Shown: positions 30,686 through 40,573, numbered from the stretch's first letter. The stretch: 64,000 nucleotides of DNA from DASUPK01 sp963833375 (GCA_963833375.1 CAWHXR010000001.1:620001-684000); one strand, 5' to 3'. The notes: generated from the sequence alone by a model not told the origin. A program made the numbers and translations.

Positions 30686-31078
30686 CTACTCCTGAAGCCC
30701 GGCGGCTTTGAGGGCATCTTCTTCGGTCAAGAAGACGCCCCACCAGACGCATTCTCCCTGCCGCCAGCGTGCGGGCACCCAGTACGTCTGTTCAAAGGGC
30801 ATGCCGCTCGTCGCGCCCTGGCCCCGCGTGTGCATGACGGCCAGCACCAGGTCATCGCCAAGGTCGCGCCCCTCGGCGACCTCGGTGGTGAGGTCAGGTA
30901 TCCCCTCGACCACGTTCTTCCACCAGCGACGGATTCCATCGTGGCCGTGGTAGCCGCCCGCGGCCAGCTGGGGCTGGACCCTTACGCCCTTGGCCATCAG
31001 TGCCAGAAGCCCATCCAGATCCCTCCCGTTGACCAGTTCGGAAGCGCGGTAGGTCAGTTCCACGTTCTCCTGCGACAT
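30686..31078 (-). CDS. SnoaL-like protein (MSQENVE type), tandem copy
   Basis: The 130-residue protein opens MSQENVELTYRASELVNGRD and ends ALKAAGLQE. One SnoaL/NTF2 domain is present (GIRRWWKNVVEGIPDLTTEVAEGRDLGDD). It follows a similar gene with a 3-base gap, so the two are an operon born by tandem duplication and since diverged. Possible heterodimer; substrate unknown. Confidence 0.8.
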   Translation of the reverse strand: MSQENVELTYRASELVNGRDLDGLLALMAKGVRVQPQLAAGGYHGHDGIRRWWKNVVEGIPDLTTEVAEGRDLGDDLVLAVMHTRGQGATSGMPFEQTYWVPARWRQGECVWWGVFLTEEDALKAAGLQE

Positions 31079-31081
31079 CGC

Positions 31082-31483
31082 CTACTCCTGAAGCCCGGCG
31101 GCTTCGAGGGCCTGATTGCGGTCGAAATACTCCTCGGCTCGGACAATCAGCCCAGCCTGGACCGTGTAGATGAGCCACTGCCGCCAGTCCATGTCGATGC
31201 CGCTCGCCCTTGCTCGCCCGGTGTACCGAACGGTGGCGAGCACCTGGCGATCGGACACCCCGACGCATTCTTCAAGTTCAGCACGGAGTCCGGGGAAGGT
31301 CTCCATGTACCCCTCGAAGTAGCGCCTGACAGCTTCCCGCCCCCTGTGGGTCGCCGCGTCGGGGTCCTCAGCGCTGGTCTGCCACTCAATGGCGGGGCCC
31401 TGAAGCTGGGAGACCGCCTCGAGGTCGCCTCGCTCGAAGGCTTCATACGCGGCCCGCACGATCTCGACGTTCTCCTCCGACAT
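31082..31483 (-). CDS. SnoaL-like protein (MSEENVE type), tandem copy
   Basis: I start at MSEENVEIVRAAYEAFERGD (133 residues); the longer open frame upstream has no family similarity. The domain includes REAVRRYFEGYMETFPGLRAELEECV and ends ALEAAGLQE, like its downstream twin. The leader GGAGATACTGCGTGGGCG directly before the ATG is shared with the 21463 gene. First gene of the small SnoaL operon. Confidence 0.8.
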   Translation of the reverse strand: MSEENVEIVRAAYEAFERGDLEAVSQLQGPAIEWQTSAEDPDAATHRGREAVRRYFEGYMETFPGLRAELEECVGVSDRQVLATVRYTGRARASGIDMDWRQWLIYTVQAGLIVRAEEYFDRNQALEAAGLQE

Positions 31484-32084
31484 CGCCCACGCAGTATCTC
31501 CCCAGAGAGGGGAGGGTCGCAAGCCGCGAGACGCAATCGCGCAGACCGCCGGGGTTATGAAGAGGTCCTGAGAATGCTCGCGGAGAAGGCGGGCGACGGT
31601 TCGGTCAGTGCGCTGGAAGCGCTCGAGCGAGCGCTCTGACATAAAGACCAAGACGACCAGGACGACGCGTTAGAAGACCGAGTTTTCGCGCCTCCTTGAG
31701 AATGACGCCGGAGCGAAGATCCGTGGCCGGTCGGCGTAGTGCCTACGAAGATCGTGACCTCGGCGGCTGGCGTGATGGGCTGCGCCGGCGCCTGAGACTC
31801 AAGGACCGCGCGCCGTGAATGGTGAGCTTGTCCCGTTTCCCGAGGCACCACCCGGACCGTCCCGACTTGTGGCCGGACGAATGGTGGGCTCGCATCGCCA
31901 AGTTGGGGGCCGGACTGGATGCGGTGAGCGCGGCAATCGCACCGGCAGAGCGCGTACCATCGGTGCGAACAGAGGTGGGGCCGCGGTGCGTGAACACCCG
32001 GCCCCGTGGCACCGGGCTACTAACCGCGGTGCGCGGGAGAGGCTATCCGCCCCTTTGGCCCCTCAAACAGAGGAGGACGCAACG
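31484..32084. other. Accessory-region gap without a confident gene
   Basis: Several open frames cross this 600-base interval but none shows a recognisable domain or a good start. A plus-strand stretch ending RRGYEEVLRMLAEKAGDGSV (stop at 31639) looks like the tail of a small helical protein and may be a fragment. I would not annotate a gene here. Confidence 0.4.
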
Positions 32085-32135
32085 ATGACCGAGGTAGCTG
32101 TTCAGATTCCCGGCGAGATCGCGGTGGTGCGTTGA
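32085..32135 (+). CDS. Possible 16-residue leader peptide
   Basis: ATG at 32085 follows a strong AGAGGAGG site and encodes MTEVAVQIPGEIAVVR. Its stop overlaps the next start (TGATG), so it would be translationally coupled to the 32135 gene. It could also be the 5' stub of a frameshifted gene. Confidence 0.4.
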   Translation: MTEVAVQIPGEIAVVR

Positions 32136-32416
32136 TGACCACCCCGGAGACGTCGGAACAATTCGAGGCTCTCTTAATCCCGGTTCGGGATCACGTGGAA
32201 GCTGTTGCTGCGCGACTTTGGGCTCGCGAGTCCGTCGTTGACGATGAGCAGTACGACACGAAGATCGGTGACGCTCGCGCGGTTTGGCACGCGTCCGAAA
32301 TTGCGCTCGGGATGCTCTCGTCGGGCTACGTGCCCAAACGTGAGGCGATGCTCCAAGTAGCCGAGCTGGTCGATGGCTGGCGCAAGGACGGACTGATCGA
32401 AGAAGCGGAGGACTGA
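32135..32416 (+). CDS. Hypothetical helical protein, 93 residues
   Basis: The product begins MTTPETSEQFEALLIPVRDH and looks all-helical (RLWARESVVDDEQYDTKIGDARAVWHASEIALGML, then KREAMLQVAELVDGWRKDGLIEEAED). No motif is recognised. It has no ribosome site of its own; its expression probably depends on the 16-residue ORF upstream. It lies 52 bases before an integrase-like remnant. Confidence 0.5.
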   Translation: MTTPETSEQFEALLIPVRDHVEAVAARLWARESVVDDEQYDTKIGDARAVWHASEIALGMLSSGYVPKREAMLQVAELVDGWRKDGLIEEAED

Positions 32417-32467
32417 TGGTGCGGGCGCTGGATGCGGCGCGCCGGCAAAGACAGCCGACCGCGATCG

Positions 32468-32522
32468 CGCGGGTTCACCGAGACCACCCGCGAGGACTAC
32501 CGAAGCGCTGAGAAAGACCGCT
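32468..32522 (+). pseudogene. Remnant of a tyrosine recombinase N-terminal domain
   Basis: In this frame the sequence reads RGFTETTREDYRSAEKDR, which resembles the start of the SAM-like core-binding domain of actinobacterial tyrosine integrases (GFTxxTREDYRRALE). Only about 18 codons remain, so this is suggestive rather than proven. Confidence 0.35.
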
Positions 32523-32601
32523 CGCCGCCCTTGCGTCGCGACGCGAACGGCGATAGCGTGGCGCCAGCGACGGATCGCGACCGAAGGGAGCAGCCCTGAT
32601 C

Positions 32602-34176
32602 ATGCGTCTGCCGGTTGGAGCTCTCATCGCCAGTGCCGGTTTCATGTTGATGTGCGCGCCTGCCTCGAGCGCCGACACCTTCAGTCTTGGGGTCGCAGCC
32701 GGTGAGGTGACTCCGAACTCAGCCGTTCTCTGGGCACACGCCGATCAACCCGGCCAAACGCGCATCGAGGTGGCCACGGACGCGGGCTTCACGCACGTGG
32801 TCAGCCGCCCCCAGGTCAAGGCGATCCCAGCCAACGACCTGACGGTCCAGCGGCAGGTCGATGAGCTCCAGTCGAGCACCCGCTACTGGTACCGCTTCAC
32901 AAGCGGAGCGGCGGCCAGCGACGTGGGCACCTTCGTCACAGCCCCGAAGTCCAACGACGATGCAGCGATCAAGTTCGCGTGGACCGGCGACTACGACGCC
33001 GAGCGGGCGATCGGGGGGACGGGGCCGTTCTGGAACGACTTCGGCGTCTTCGGCTCCATGCAGGCGGAAGGGAACGACTTCAACGTCGGGCTCGGCGACA
33101 CGATCTACTCCGATAGCGAGGTGCCCGGCAAGCTGAACCCTGTCGCCCTCACCGTCGAGCAGAAGTGGGCCAAGTACAGGCTCAACCTGGGCGAGCAGCC
33201 GCTGGCCGGCCTGCGTGGCGCGGCGGGCTTCTACTCCCAGTGGGACGACCACGAGTTCATCAACGACTTCTCGCGCTTCGAGAGCGTCTTCAGCAGCGGC
33301 GCGATCGACGGACAGGAGCTGTATCAGCGCGGCGTGAAGGCGTTCACCGACTATGCGCCGGTCGACTACAGCAGTGGTGACGGGCTATATCGGACCAGGC
33401 AGTGGGGCAAGAACCTGGAGCTCTTCTTCCTCGACGAGCGCTCGTTCCGCTCCGCCAAGGCGAGCAAGGACGGCGTCTGCGACAACCCGCAGACCGGCCA
33501 GCCGGACCTGGCGCCGACCGCGCCTCCGGGCGTCCGAAACGCGTTCGCGGGGGTGATCCCTTCGCTGGCCGAGCCCGTTTCCCAGGCCTGCCTCGACGCG
33601 ATCAACGATCCCAACCGGACAATGCTCGGGGACAAGCAGATGAAGGACTTCCTGCACGACATAACGCACTCCCCGGCTCGCTTCAAGGTGGTGATGAACG
33701 AGGTGCCGATCCAGCAGTTCTACGCCCTTCCCTACGATCGCTGGGAGGGCTATGAGGCGGACCGCCAGCGTGTGCTCCGCGCGCTCCAGGGCGTGAAAAA
33801 CGTCGTCTTCCTCAGCACCGACGTTCACGCCACACTCGTGAACGACGCCCGATTGAAGACGCTGGAGCAGGGCGGTCCGCAGAACAGCGGCATCCTCGAA
33901 GCGACCGTCGGACCAGCGGCCACCGCTTCGTTTGCCCAGGAGATCAACGCCGCCGTGGGGCTTCCGTTCGCTGCGCCTCTGGTAGACAACCTGTTCTTCG
34001 AGCCGCAGCCGCCTTCCGGGCTCGGTATGCAGTGCTCGGGCATCAACCAGTTCAGTTACGGCGAGGTCGCGGTGACCAGCACGCAGCTCACGATCACCCC
34101 CAAGGACATCGCCGGCAACCCGCTGGCGACCGATGACGGTGCCTGCGGGCCGTTCGTCTTGAACTCCCAACCCTGA
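32602..34176 (+). CDS. phoD: Secreted PhoD-type alkaline phosphatase
   Basis: The 524-residue protein has a signal peptide (LPVGALIASAGFMLMCAPASSA) and an N-terminal Fn3-like PhoD domain (SLGVAAGEVTPNSAVLWAHA). The metallophosphatase core shows FAWTGDYDA, NVGLGDTIYSD, YSQWDDHEFINDF, FLDERSFRS and LSTDVHATL, which place the usual metal and phosphate ligands. It would release phosphate from esters outside the cell. It stands alone in the island between hairpin and tRNA fragments and keeps normal codon use. Confidence 0.9.
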   Translation: MRLPVGALIASAGFMLMCAPASSADTFSLGVAAGEVTPNSAVLWAHADQPGQTRIEVATDAGFTHVVSRPQVKAIPANDLTVQRQVDELQSSTRYWYRFTSGAAASDVGTFVTAPKSNDDAAIKFAWTGDYDAERAIGGTGPFWNDFGVFGSMQAEGNDFNVGLGDTIYSDSEVPGKLNPVALTVEQKWAKYRLNLGEQPLAGLRGAAGFYSQWDDHEFINDFSRFESVFSSGAIDGQELYQRGVKAFTDYAPVDYSSGDGLYRTRQWGKNLELFFLDERSFRSAKASKDGVCDNPQTGQPDLAPTAPPGVRNAFAGVIPSLAEPVSQACLDAINDPNRTMLGDKQMKDFLHDITHSPARFKVVMNEVPIQQFYALPYDRWEGYEADRQRVLRALQGVKNVVFLSTDVHATLVNDARLKTLEQGGPQNSGILEATVGPAATASFAQEINAAVGLPFAAPLVDNLFFEPQPPSGLGMQCSGINQFSYGEVAVTSTQLTITPKDIAGNPLATDDGACGPFVLNSQP

Positions 34177-34272
34177 CGAGCTTCCGTTTCGACGGGCCGC
34201 TGTTGGCTCCGTGCTTAAGCATGGGCGAGGGCAACAAAGGGCGACGGACGGGAACGGAATCAACCATCTGAG

Positions 34273-34875
34273 TTACGCACGCGCCTGTGTCGGATCGCCG
34301 GCGAGCGCCCGCCACTCCCGCTCGATCTCTCGCATCATCGGCGGGTACACGAGCAGGTGCCGGAACGGCCTGATTGCGGCCATATAGGCGCTCCCGAACG
34401 GACCATTTGGCTTCACCAAGACGGCCATCTGGCCGCGGTAGCCGCCGATCCCGTCTGGGACCCAGCCCAGGTGCATGACCCCGTGCATGGTCCGGTTGGC
34501 GATCTCCGCAGCCCACTCGTCGTCGAGCAGGTAGAGCGAGGTGAAGGGGAGCGCGTCGAAGTCCGGGCCGGATGGGGCTTCGCGCAGATCGACCGGCAAC
34601 CGGTCGCGGAGCGTCGGCACCCTGGAGCCGAGGCCGGCGTCCGGGTCGTCCCAGGCGAGCAGCCCCCCGAGCTTCCACCGGATCGCGAAGAGCGCGCGGA
34701 CGGCGCCGGAGGAGCTTTGCGACGGGTCGCCCGAGGCAAACCGCTCCACCAGCCGAGGGAAGTCGTCCGGGCCGCCCGGCGTCGGCAGTGCCCAGACGTC
34801 CTCGAGCCGGAAGTCGCGGGTGAGCTCGTGAATCCGCCAGGGCCGGGAGGTGTGCGCGGTGTTCGGGAGCCTCAT
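34273..34875 (-). CDS. DUF2867 family protein
   Basis: The 200-residue protein contains the DUF2867 features: WRIHELTRDFRLEDVWALPTPGGPDDFPRLVERF, the segment SLYLLDDEWAAEIANRTMHGVMHLGWV, and GGYRGQMAVLVKPNGPFGSAYMAAIRPFRHLLVYP. Members often lie next to or are fused to NAD-binding proteins; function unknown. It probably folds like a START/SRPBCC-type pocket (inference). Between it and PhoD lies GGGCAACAAAGGGCGACGGA, similar to 24627. Confidence 0.75.
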   Translation of the reverse strand: MRLPNTAHTSRPWRIHELTRDFRLEDVWALPTPGGPDDFPRLVERFASGDPSQSSSGAVRALFAIRWKLGGLLAWDDPDAGLGSRVPTLRDRLPVDLREAPSGPDFDALPFTSLYLLDDEWAAEIANRTMHGVMHLGWVPDGIGGYRGQMAVLVKPNGPFGSAYMAAIRPFRHLLVYPPMMREIEREWRALAGDPTQARA

Positions 34876-35234
34876 CGTGGACTGGCCGGCAGCTTCAGAC
34901 CCCTGCTCTCTGGTTGGCCTGGGCAGCCTTTAGCAGAACGCGCCTGCTCGCGGCGCCGCCTCCGGCGGAAGAGCCCCAACGGGAATGTATGCGTCGAGCG
35001 TCGGACATCACTGTCCTCCTGGATGGGTCCGTGCGGACTGCTGGCCACCCGCGCCGCCGCTGGCGTACTCGGGTTGAAGAGCCAGCCAGCACCCCCACCC
35101 ACTTGATGGATCGCGGGAATGTCGGGGACACGCGCGCGCTTGAGGTGGCTCAGGTGAGCCGGCCCTGTTCATCGAAGCGCTGAGCCGCTTCATCTTGTCG
35201 GTCGCTGTCGCCGGCAGGTTCACTGCGGCGCGGC
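34876..35234. other. Intergenic stretch with no supported feature
   Basis: Open frames here are short and lack family similarity. I see no tRNA fragment, hairpin repeat or clear terminator. It may contain the DUF2867 promoter at its left edge. Confidence 0.4.
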
Positions 35235-36443
35235 TCAGGAGGGCCTCAGCAGCGCTCGCGCGATCACCAGCCGCTGGATCTCGTTGGTGCCCTCCCAGAT
35301 CTGGTAGAGCTTCGCGTCCCGGTACCACTTCTCCACCGGGTGGTCACGCACGTACCCGTGGCCACCCAGGATCTGGACTGCCTCGGTGCAGCAGCGCACC
35401 GCGACGTCAGCGGCCATGCACTTGGCCATCGAGCCCTCGGCCAGCTTGAGCGGTCGCCCCGAGGTGGCAAGCCATCCGGCGCGCCACAGCAGCGCCCGCG
35501 CCGCCTCGATCTCCATCGCCATCTGGGCCAGCTTGAAGGAGACGGCCTGGTGGCTGGCAATCGGTACCCCGAAGGTCACCCGCTCCTTTGCGTAGTCGCG
35601 CGCGTACTCGAAGGCCGCCCGCGCGATCCCCAGCGCGGCCGCGGCGAAGGTCATCCGCGAGTACTGGAGCAAGGTGAGCGCGAGGGCGGTGCCGGAGAGC
35701 TCGCCGTCTCCGCTGCGCGAGCCGCCGAGGGACTGAGCCGCCCCGCCCCCGGTGGGGAGTCGATTCTCGGCCGGCACCCGGCATCCCTCCAGCACCACCT
35801 CGGCGGTATGTGAGGCGCGCATGCCGAGCTTGCGCTCCACCCGGCCGCCGCTGAGCCCAGGCGCTCCCTTCTCGACGATGAACCCGGCCATCCCGCCCTC
35901 ATCGGGTACCTTGGCGAAGACGACGTGGAGGTCGGCGATCCCGCCGTTGGTGATGAATTGCTTGCGGCCGTCGAGTACCCACTCCTCGCCCTCCCGGCGC
36001 GCCGACGTCGCGATCGCGGCAATGTCGGAGCCGGCCTGGGGCTCCGTCAGGCAGAGCGCCCCCAGGCGTACCTGATCCGAATCGCAGAAGGGGGGGAGGT
36101 GCCTGCGCCTCTGCTCCTCGCTCCCGAAGCCGAGAATCGGGCCGGCGGCGTAGGCGCTCGAGCCGATCTCGGTTGCGATCGCCGCGCAGCCCCAGGCGAG
36201 CTCCTCGGTGACCACGAAGTTGGTGATCCCGACGATCCCGTCGGGGACGCCCCCGCCTCCGTACTCCTCGGGGAAGCCGTAGCTGAGCAGGCCGACCTCG
36301 GCCGCCTTGGCGAGCACCGGCCACGGCATCTCCTCCGCCTCGTCGTAGCGAGCGGCCACCGGGCGGATCTCGCGCCGCGCGAAGTCACGCGCCAGCTCCT
36401 GGATCTGGCGCTGCTCGTCCGTGAGCGAGAAGTCCACGGGCAT
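35235..36443 (-). CDS. Acyl-CoA dehydrogenase
   Basis: I start at MPVDFSLTDEQRQIQELARDF (402 residues). The protein has the full ACAD layout: ALCLTEPQAGSDIAAIATSA (FAD/substrate loop), QFITNGGIADLHVVFAK, ERVTFGVPIASHQAVSFKLAQM, and QILGGHGYVRDHPVEKWYRDAKLYQIWEGTNEIQ with the catalytic-type Glu in EGTNE. It forms the 2-enoyl-CoA and passes electrons to ETF. A Gly/Ser insertion near GGGAAQSLGGSRSGDGE is unusual. It could serve the CoA-ester modules elsewhere in the island. Confidence 0.9.
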   Translation of the reverse strand: MPVDFSLTDEQRQIQELARDFARREIRPVAARYDEAEEMPWPVLAKAAEVGLLSYGFPEEYGGGGVPDGIVGITNFVVTEELAWGCAAIATEIGSSAYAAGPILGFGSEEQRRRHLPPFCDSDQVRLGALCLTEPQAGSDIAAIATSARREGEEWVLDGRKQFITNGGIADLHVVFAKVPDEGGMAGFIVEKGAPGLSGGRVERKLGMRASHTAEVVLEGCRVPAENRLPTGGGAAQSLGGSRSGDGELSGTALALTLLQYSRMTFAAAALGIARAAFEYARDYAKERVTFGVPIASHQAVSFKLAQMAMEIEAARALLWRAGWLATSGRPLKLAEGSMAKCMAADVAVRCCTEAVQILGGHGYVRDHPVEKWYRDAKLYQIWEGTNEIQRLVIARALLRPS

Positions 36444-36506
36444 GGGCGCGAATCTAGCGCTGAGCCCTGACACCCGGGCGGCCGTAGCCTCCGGCGGTGC
36501 TATCGC

Positions 36507-39032
36507 TTAGCGGTGTCCGCTGTAGGAGATCGCCTGCTGGAAGGTCGGCCGGTTGGTCCACGCCATCGTGAGCGGGAAGAGCGGGCTCGGCGGGAACGTG
36601 ATCCGCTCCGCCGTCGCATCCGATCGCCACTGGGCGGGATCGTTCGTGCCCTGCGCCGCAGCGAGCTGGTCGCCCGCATCCTTGAGCGCCTGCCAGAGCG
36701 AGTTCCGGCATGCGGTCAGGTCGCCCGCGCCGCAGAACCGCGTCTGGAACTTCCCCGTGACATTCCGGCTGAGGAGTGTTCGCAGGTCCTTGTCGACGTA
36801 GCCGTACCAGCCGGACTGGTACGAGGAGCCCTGGCTATTGGCTTTGTTGTCGCGGGTGATGAGCCTCGCCAGATCGCCCAGCTGCGGACCCAGCACCGGT
36901 CCCATGACCGCGTCGGCGATCTTCGGCCACGCCGCGTCCATGATCGCCGCTCCTGGATCGTCGATCAGCCCGTCGAGGTTGCGGTCGAGGCGGCTCGAGC
37001 CGTTCGCCCGCCACTGGTCGAGCAGAGTCGAGCATCTCCTGCTCGCGCGGGCTCGGCGCCGGACCGGTCTGCAGGACCGCCTGAATCGAGGGCAGGACCT
37101 CGGCGTCCCTGATGTCCTGCGTGGCTGCGCGGTTCATGGCCGCGACCAGCGATCCGAGCGAGTGCGTGCTCCTGCGTGCGACCGCGTCCGCCAAGAGCTC
37201 GACGCGGTGCACGGAGCCGTAGGCCCACTGGTCGTCGGCGGCGGTCCACCCGCCGCCGGCTTGTTGTTCCAGTTGATGATGGCGCTCCCGCTCGGGTTCA
37301 CTGCCTGCGGGTGCTGCGCGGTCGTGTAGAACCCGTTGCCACTCGTAGGCGCCGTACCGATGGTCGGTAGCCCGAGGTCAACCCCATCGGCGCGAACCGG
37401 CACGCGCCCGCTCGAGAACATCGCGATGTTCTTGTCGTCCGCGTAGAACCAGTTGAAGGTGAGCTCGATCTTGGACGCCGCGTTGATGAAGCTCGCCGGG
37501 TCGTGGACGCTGTCGTCGTTGAAATGCTCGAACCCGATGGCGTTCACCACCTCGCGCCCGCGGGTCGAGCGGTCGTTCGAGATCGCGACGCGCTGGCCGT
37601 TCGACCTGGCGTAGCCGCTCACCGGGCCGTGGACCGTCTCGTTGAAGGTCACGGGGCCTGCAGGCGGTCCCGGTCCGGGGCCCAGGGTGCCCGCGTTGAA
37701 CGTCGTCATGTCGACGCACTGGCCGTTGAACATGTACTTCAAGTCGCTGCCGCCGCAGAGCGTCTCGACGAACTGGTCGATGATGTCGGTCCCGGACGAG
37801 GTCGCGCTCCACGAGAAGTCCGGCCCCCGACCCATCTCCACATAGGGCGCCGATCCGGGGAAGGTCACACCGCGAGCATCGATACCACCGCCATGCAGGT
37901 CGGCTTCGTAGAGAATCTCCGGGTAGGTGTAGCCGACCTGCGGGCCCGCCACGAACAGCGGATGACCGTTCTGCGAGCGACCGGCCCCGAGGAGCAGGGC
38001 GTTGCTGGCGCTGGCCTGGGAGGACTGCGCGGTCGCCGCTGCTTGGGCGGCCGCGGAGCCGATGCTGCCGGCGTCGATCACGGCGTTGCCCTTGCCCTCC
38101 TCCGAGTTCAGCTTGAACTTGCCCGGCACCGAGACGTAGTGCTCGGGATCGTTCTGCTCGCGCAGATCGTTGAAGACCTGGCGGCCCGTTCCGTCACCGA
38201 GGCGCTGCTGAAGCGCCGAGAGGAACTGGGCACGTCTGGCCTCGTCGCCGCCGCCCTTGCCGAAGCGCGCGCCGATCAGGGACGCGACAGCAACGACGTC
38301 GTTGCGAGTCCATGGCGGCCCGGGCGTGCCCAGCTGGCTGCGCTTGTCGTTGATGCCCTGGAGGTAGTTGTCGAAGTCCTGGACGACCTGCTGTCCCTCT
38401 GGCCCCGCGTTCTGCAGGAGCGAGATCTGGCTTGACAGAAACGCCTCGGTCTGTGCCGAAGGCGTGAACGTACGCCCTGCGAATACCAGTGAGAAGGGGT
38501 CGATCCCCGGAACGTCGAGCGCTGCCACTCGCCCGGGCCCGCGCAGCGCCTCCATCAGCGGGGCGCCCGGCTGGTCGCGGTCCTCGACCGTCACCCATCC
38601 GGCGCCGTACATCACATCCGCGCGCGTGTCACCGAACACATGCGCGACGCCCTTGCTGTCACGCTCGATCCTCAAGCCGGGCCGCGGTTGCTCGACGCTC
38701 GCCGGCGTCGCGCCTCCCAGCCCGAAGATGTTCGGCTTGAAGTAGGTCGGCAGGTCCGAGTCCGTCACCTGGTCGAACAACCCCGTCAGGCCGTTGTAGA
38801 GAAGGGCTTGGTTGAACGAGTTCGCGTTTGGTGATGCGCTGCCGGACTCTCCCGGCGGCAGCACGTTCCAGGCTTCCCCCGGAGAAGAGAAGTCGGGCGG
38901 GCTGTCGGAATACGCGGCCGGTGCCAGCCCACCGAGGACCAGTGCCACCGCTAGTGCGCAGCCGCACAGGGCCCGCAGAGCGAAACCCCCCATCCCGGAT
39001 ACCCAGCTGCGCGGCTGCAGATCAACGGCCAA
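36507..39032 (-). pseudogene. Penicillin acylase family (Ntn hydrolase) gene with two frameshifts
   Basis: The conceptual protein (about 840 residues) has a signal peptide, an alpha-subunit region, and the autocatalytic cleavage site ASASNALLLG with Ser343 as the N-terminal nucleophile. It continues through FVAGPQVGYTYPEILYEADLHG and FNETVHGPVSGYA, then WTAADDQWAYGSVHRVELLA and LLDQWRANGSSRLDRNLDG. Frames change near 37250 (in a GGCGG run) and near 37025. Each is a one-base indel, and the coding sense is otherwise intact to the stop. So it is a recent pseudogene or carries two sequencing errors. Expected role: periplasmic-side amide hydrolysis, such as acyl-homoserine lactones or beta-lactams. 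Confidence 0.85.
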
Positions 39033-39130
39033 CGCGTATCTATAAAAGGGCGCCGTTCATAGAAACGCAGCAGTTCATATACCCAAGAATCAGCGATGTC
39101 AAGTTCTCTCCCGCGCCACCGACTAATCCG

Positions 39131-39176
39131 CTGCGAAACCGAAGGTCACAGGTTCGAAGCCTGTCGGGCGCGCTCT
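39131..39176 (+). repeat. tRNA-Arg 3'-half fragment 4
   Basis: These 46 bases match 20735-20780 with two mismatches, including the anticodon loop (CTGCGAA instead of CTACGAA). The full acceptor 3' end and the CT beyond are kept. Confidence 0.88.
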
Positions 39177-39292
39177 AGCCCAGCCCCGTTACTGCGGGGG
39201 CCTTCTGCGTCGCGGGCGAGCTCCCACCGAAGAACCCAGCGCCACCTGTGGCGCAGCACGCGTCGCTGGATGGGACGCGATACTGCGCGACG

Positions 39293-40573
39293 ATGAAGGA
39301 GACGGAACTCCTTCGGAACCGGGACTTCCGTCTCGTAGCCGGGTCGGTGGGCCTTTCGGCCCTCGGCGACTGGGTGGCGATCGTGGCGCTCGGGCTCCAG
39401 GTGAAGGAGATGACCGACTCCGGGTTCGCCGTGGCCGGGCTCTGGATCTGCCTCTTCGGTCCCTCCGTTGCGGTCGCGGCTCACGCCGGGCTCCTGGTCG
39501 ACCGATTCGAGGCGACCCGCCTGCTGGCGAGCGTCTCACTGCTCGGAGCCGTGGTGGCCGCAGCGCTCGGCTTCACGACGACGACGGCGACGATGCTCGC
39601 TCTCACCACGCTCGTCGGACTCGCCTTGGCAGTCTCGCAGCCCGCGGAGTTCGCGCTCGTGCCGCCGCTGGCGGGCAGGCGCCATGTCCAGGCGGCAAAC
39701 GGCTACGTCGAGACCGCTCGCTACATCGGCTTCGGCATCGGTCCCGTTCTCGGGAGCTTCCTCTTCGCGGCCGGTGGACTCGAGCTGGCGATGCTCGTCG
39801 ATGCGGCGACATTCGCGGCGGTCGGTTGCGCCGCGCTGGCGCTGCGCGTGCGCCGCGACCCGATCGCGCTGGGGGAGGCCGATCAGATGCCACGGGCGCG
39901 TGATGGGATCGCATATCTGTTCCGCGACCGGCTCCTCTCACTGGCGATGGTCGTTGCCTTCGCGTCGCTTCTGTTCATGTCGGCGGTTTGGGTCGGCGAG
40001 TTGTTCTTCGTGCAGGATGTGCTCGACAGGGGGGGCGTCGGCTACGGGTTGATGCTCTCGATCTGGACCGGGGGGATGGCCCTGGGAGCGCTTCTGCTGT
40101 CTCCTCGCGTCGCCCCGGCCGCTGTGGCCGCCACCGGGTTGGCCGCGGTCGCCGTCCAGGGATCAGGGCTCGGCCTGCCTGCGCTGTGGCTCAGCTTCGG
40201 CTTCTTCCTGGGCTGTTCGTTCATCGGCGGTGTCGCGCATGGCCTCAAGAACGTCATGTTCCGCAGCCTCATCCACGTCCGCGTGCCCGACGACCTGCAC
40301 GGCCGGGCCTTCGCTGCGTACAACGGGATTCGCAACTCAGCAGAACTGGGAGCATTCGCGGCAGGGGGTCTTCTCGTCGCGACGATCGGGCCCCGCGGCA
40401 CGCTCGCCTACGCCGGCGGCCTCTCGGCGCTCGCCGGGATGATCGGCCTGCTCGCCCTGCTCCGCATGTACAGAGGATGGGTGCCCACCGGGCCGGTGGG
40501 CGCGCCGGGCCTCGGCGCTCGCGGCAGCTCGGAGCCGCCCGGTCCCGCCCAGCTGGCTCCCGAGGTTGAGTAG
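39293..40573 (+). CDS. MFS transporter
   Basis: Starting at MKETELLRNRDFRLVAGSVG gives 426 residues with about 12 hydrophobic helices. The segment after helix 2 (AAHAGLLVDRFEATRLLA) is the MFS loop 2-3 motif with the D-R pair, and VQAANGYVETARYIGFGIGPVLGSFLF is typical of the MFS_3/EntS-like exporters. It probably exports a small molecule. It is the only gene between tRNA-Arg fragments 4 and 5, just 12 bases before fragment 5. Confidence 0.88.
   Translation: MKETELLRNRDFRLVAGSVGLSALGDWVAIVALGLQVKEMTDSGFAVAGLWICLFGPSVAVAAHAGLLVDRFEATRLLASVSLLGAVVAAALGFTTTTATMLALTTLVGLALAVSQPAEFALVPPLAGRRHVQAANGYVETARYIGFGIGPVLGSFLFAAGGLELAMLVDAATFAAVGCAALALRVRRDPIALGEADQMPRARDGIAYLFRDRLLSLAMVVAFASLLFMSAVWVGELFFVQDVLDRGGVGYGLMLSIWTGGMALGALLLSPRVAPAAVAATGLAAVAVQGSGLGLPALWLSFGFFLGCSFIGGVAHGLKNVMFRSLIHVRVPDDLHGRAFAAYNGIRNSAELGAFAAGGLLVATIGPRGTLAYAGGLSALAGMIGLLALLRMYRGWVPTGPVGAPGLGARGSSEPPGPAQLAPEVE

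Noticed and set aside
29427..30752. Most of a 512-codon minus-strand ORF
   Set aside because: It covers the DegV gene antisense; only its last 70 codons (29214-29426) look like a real small protein.
31555..31851. Minus-strand ORF of 98 codons in the 31.5-32.1 kb gap
   Set aside because: Ser/Arg-rich composition, no start signal and no recognisable domain.
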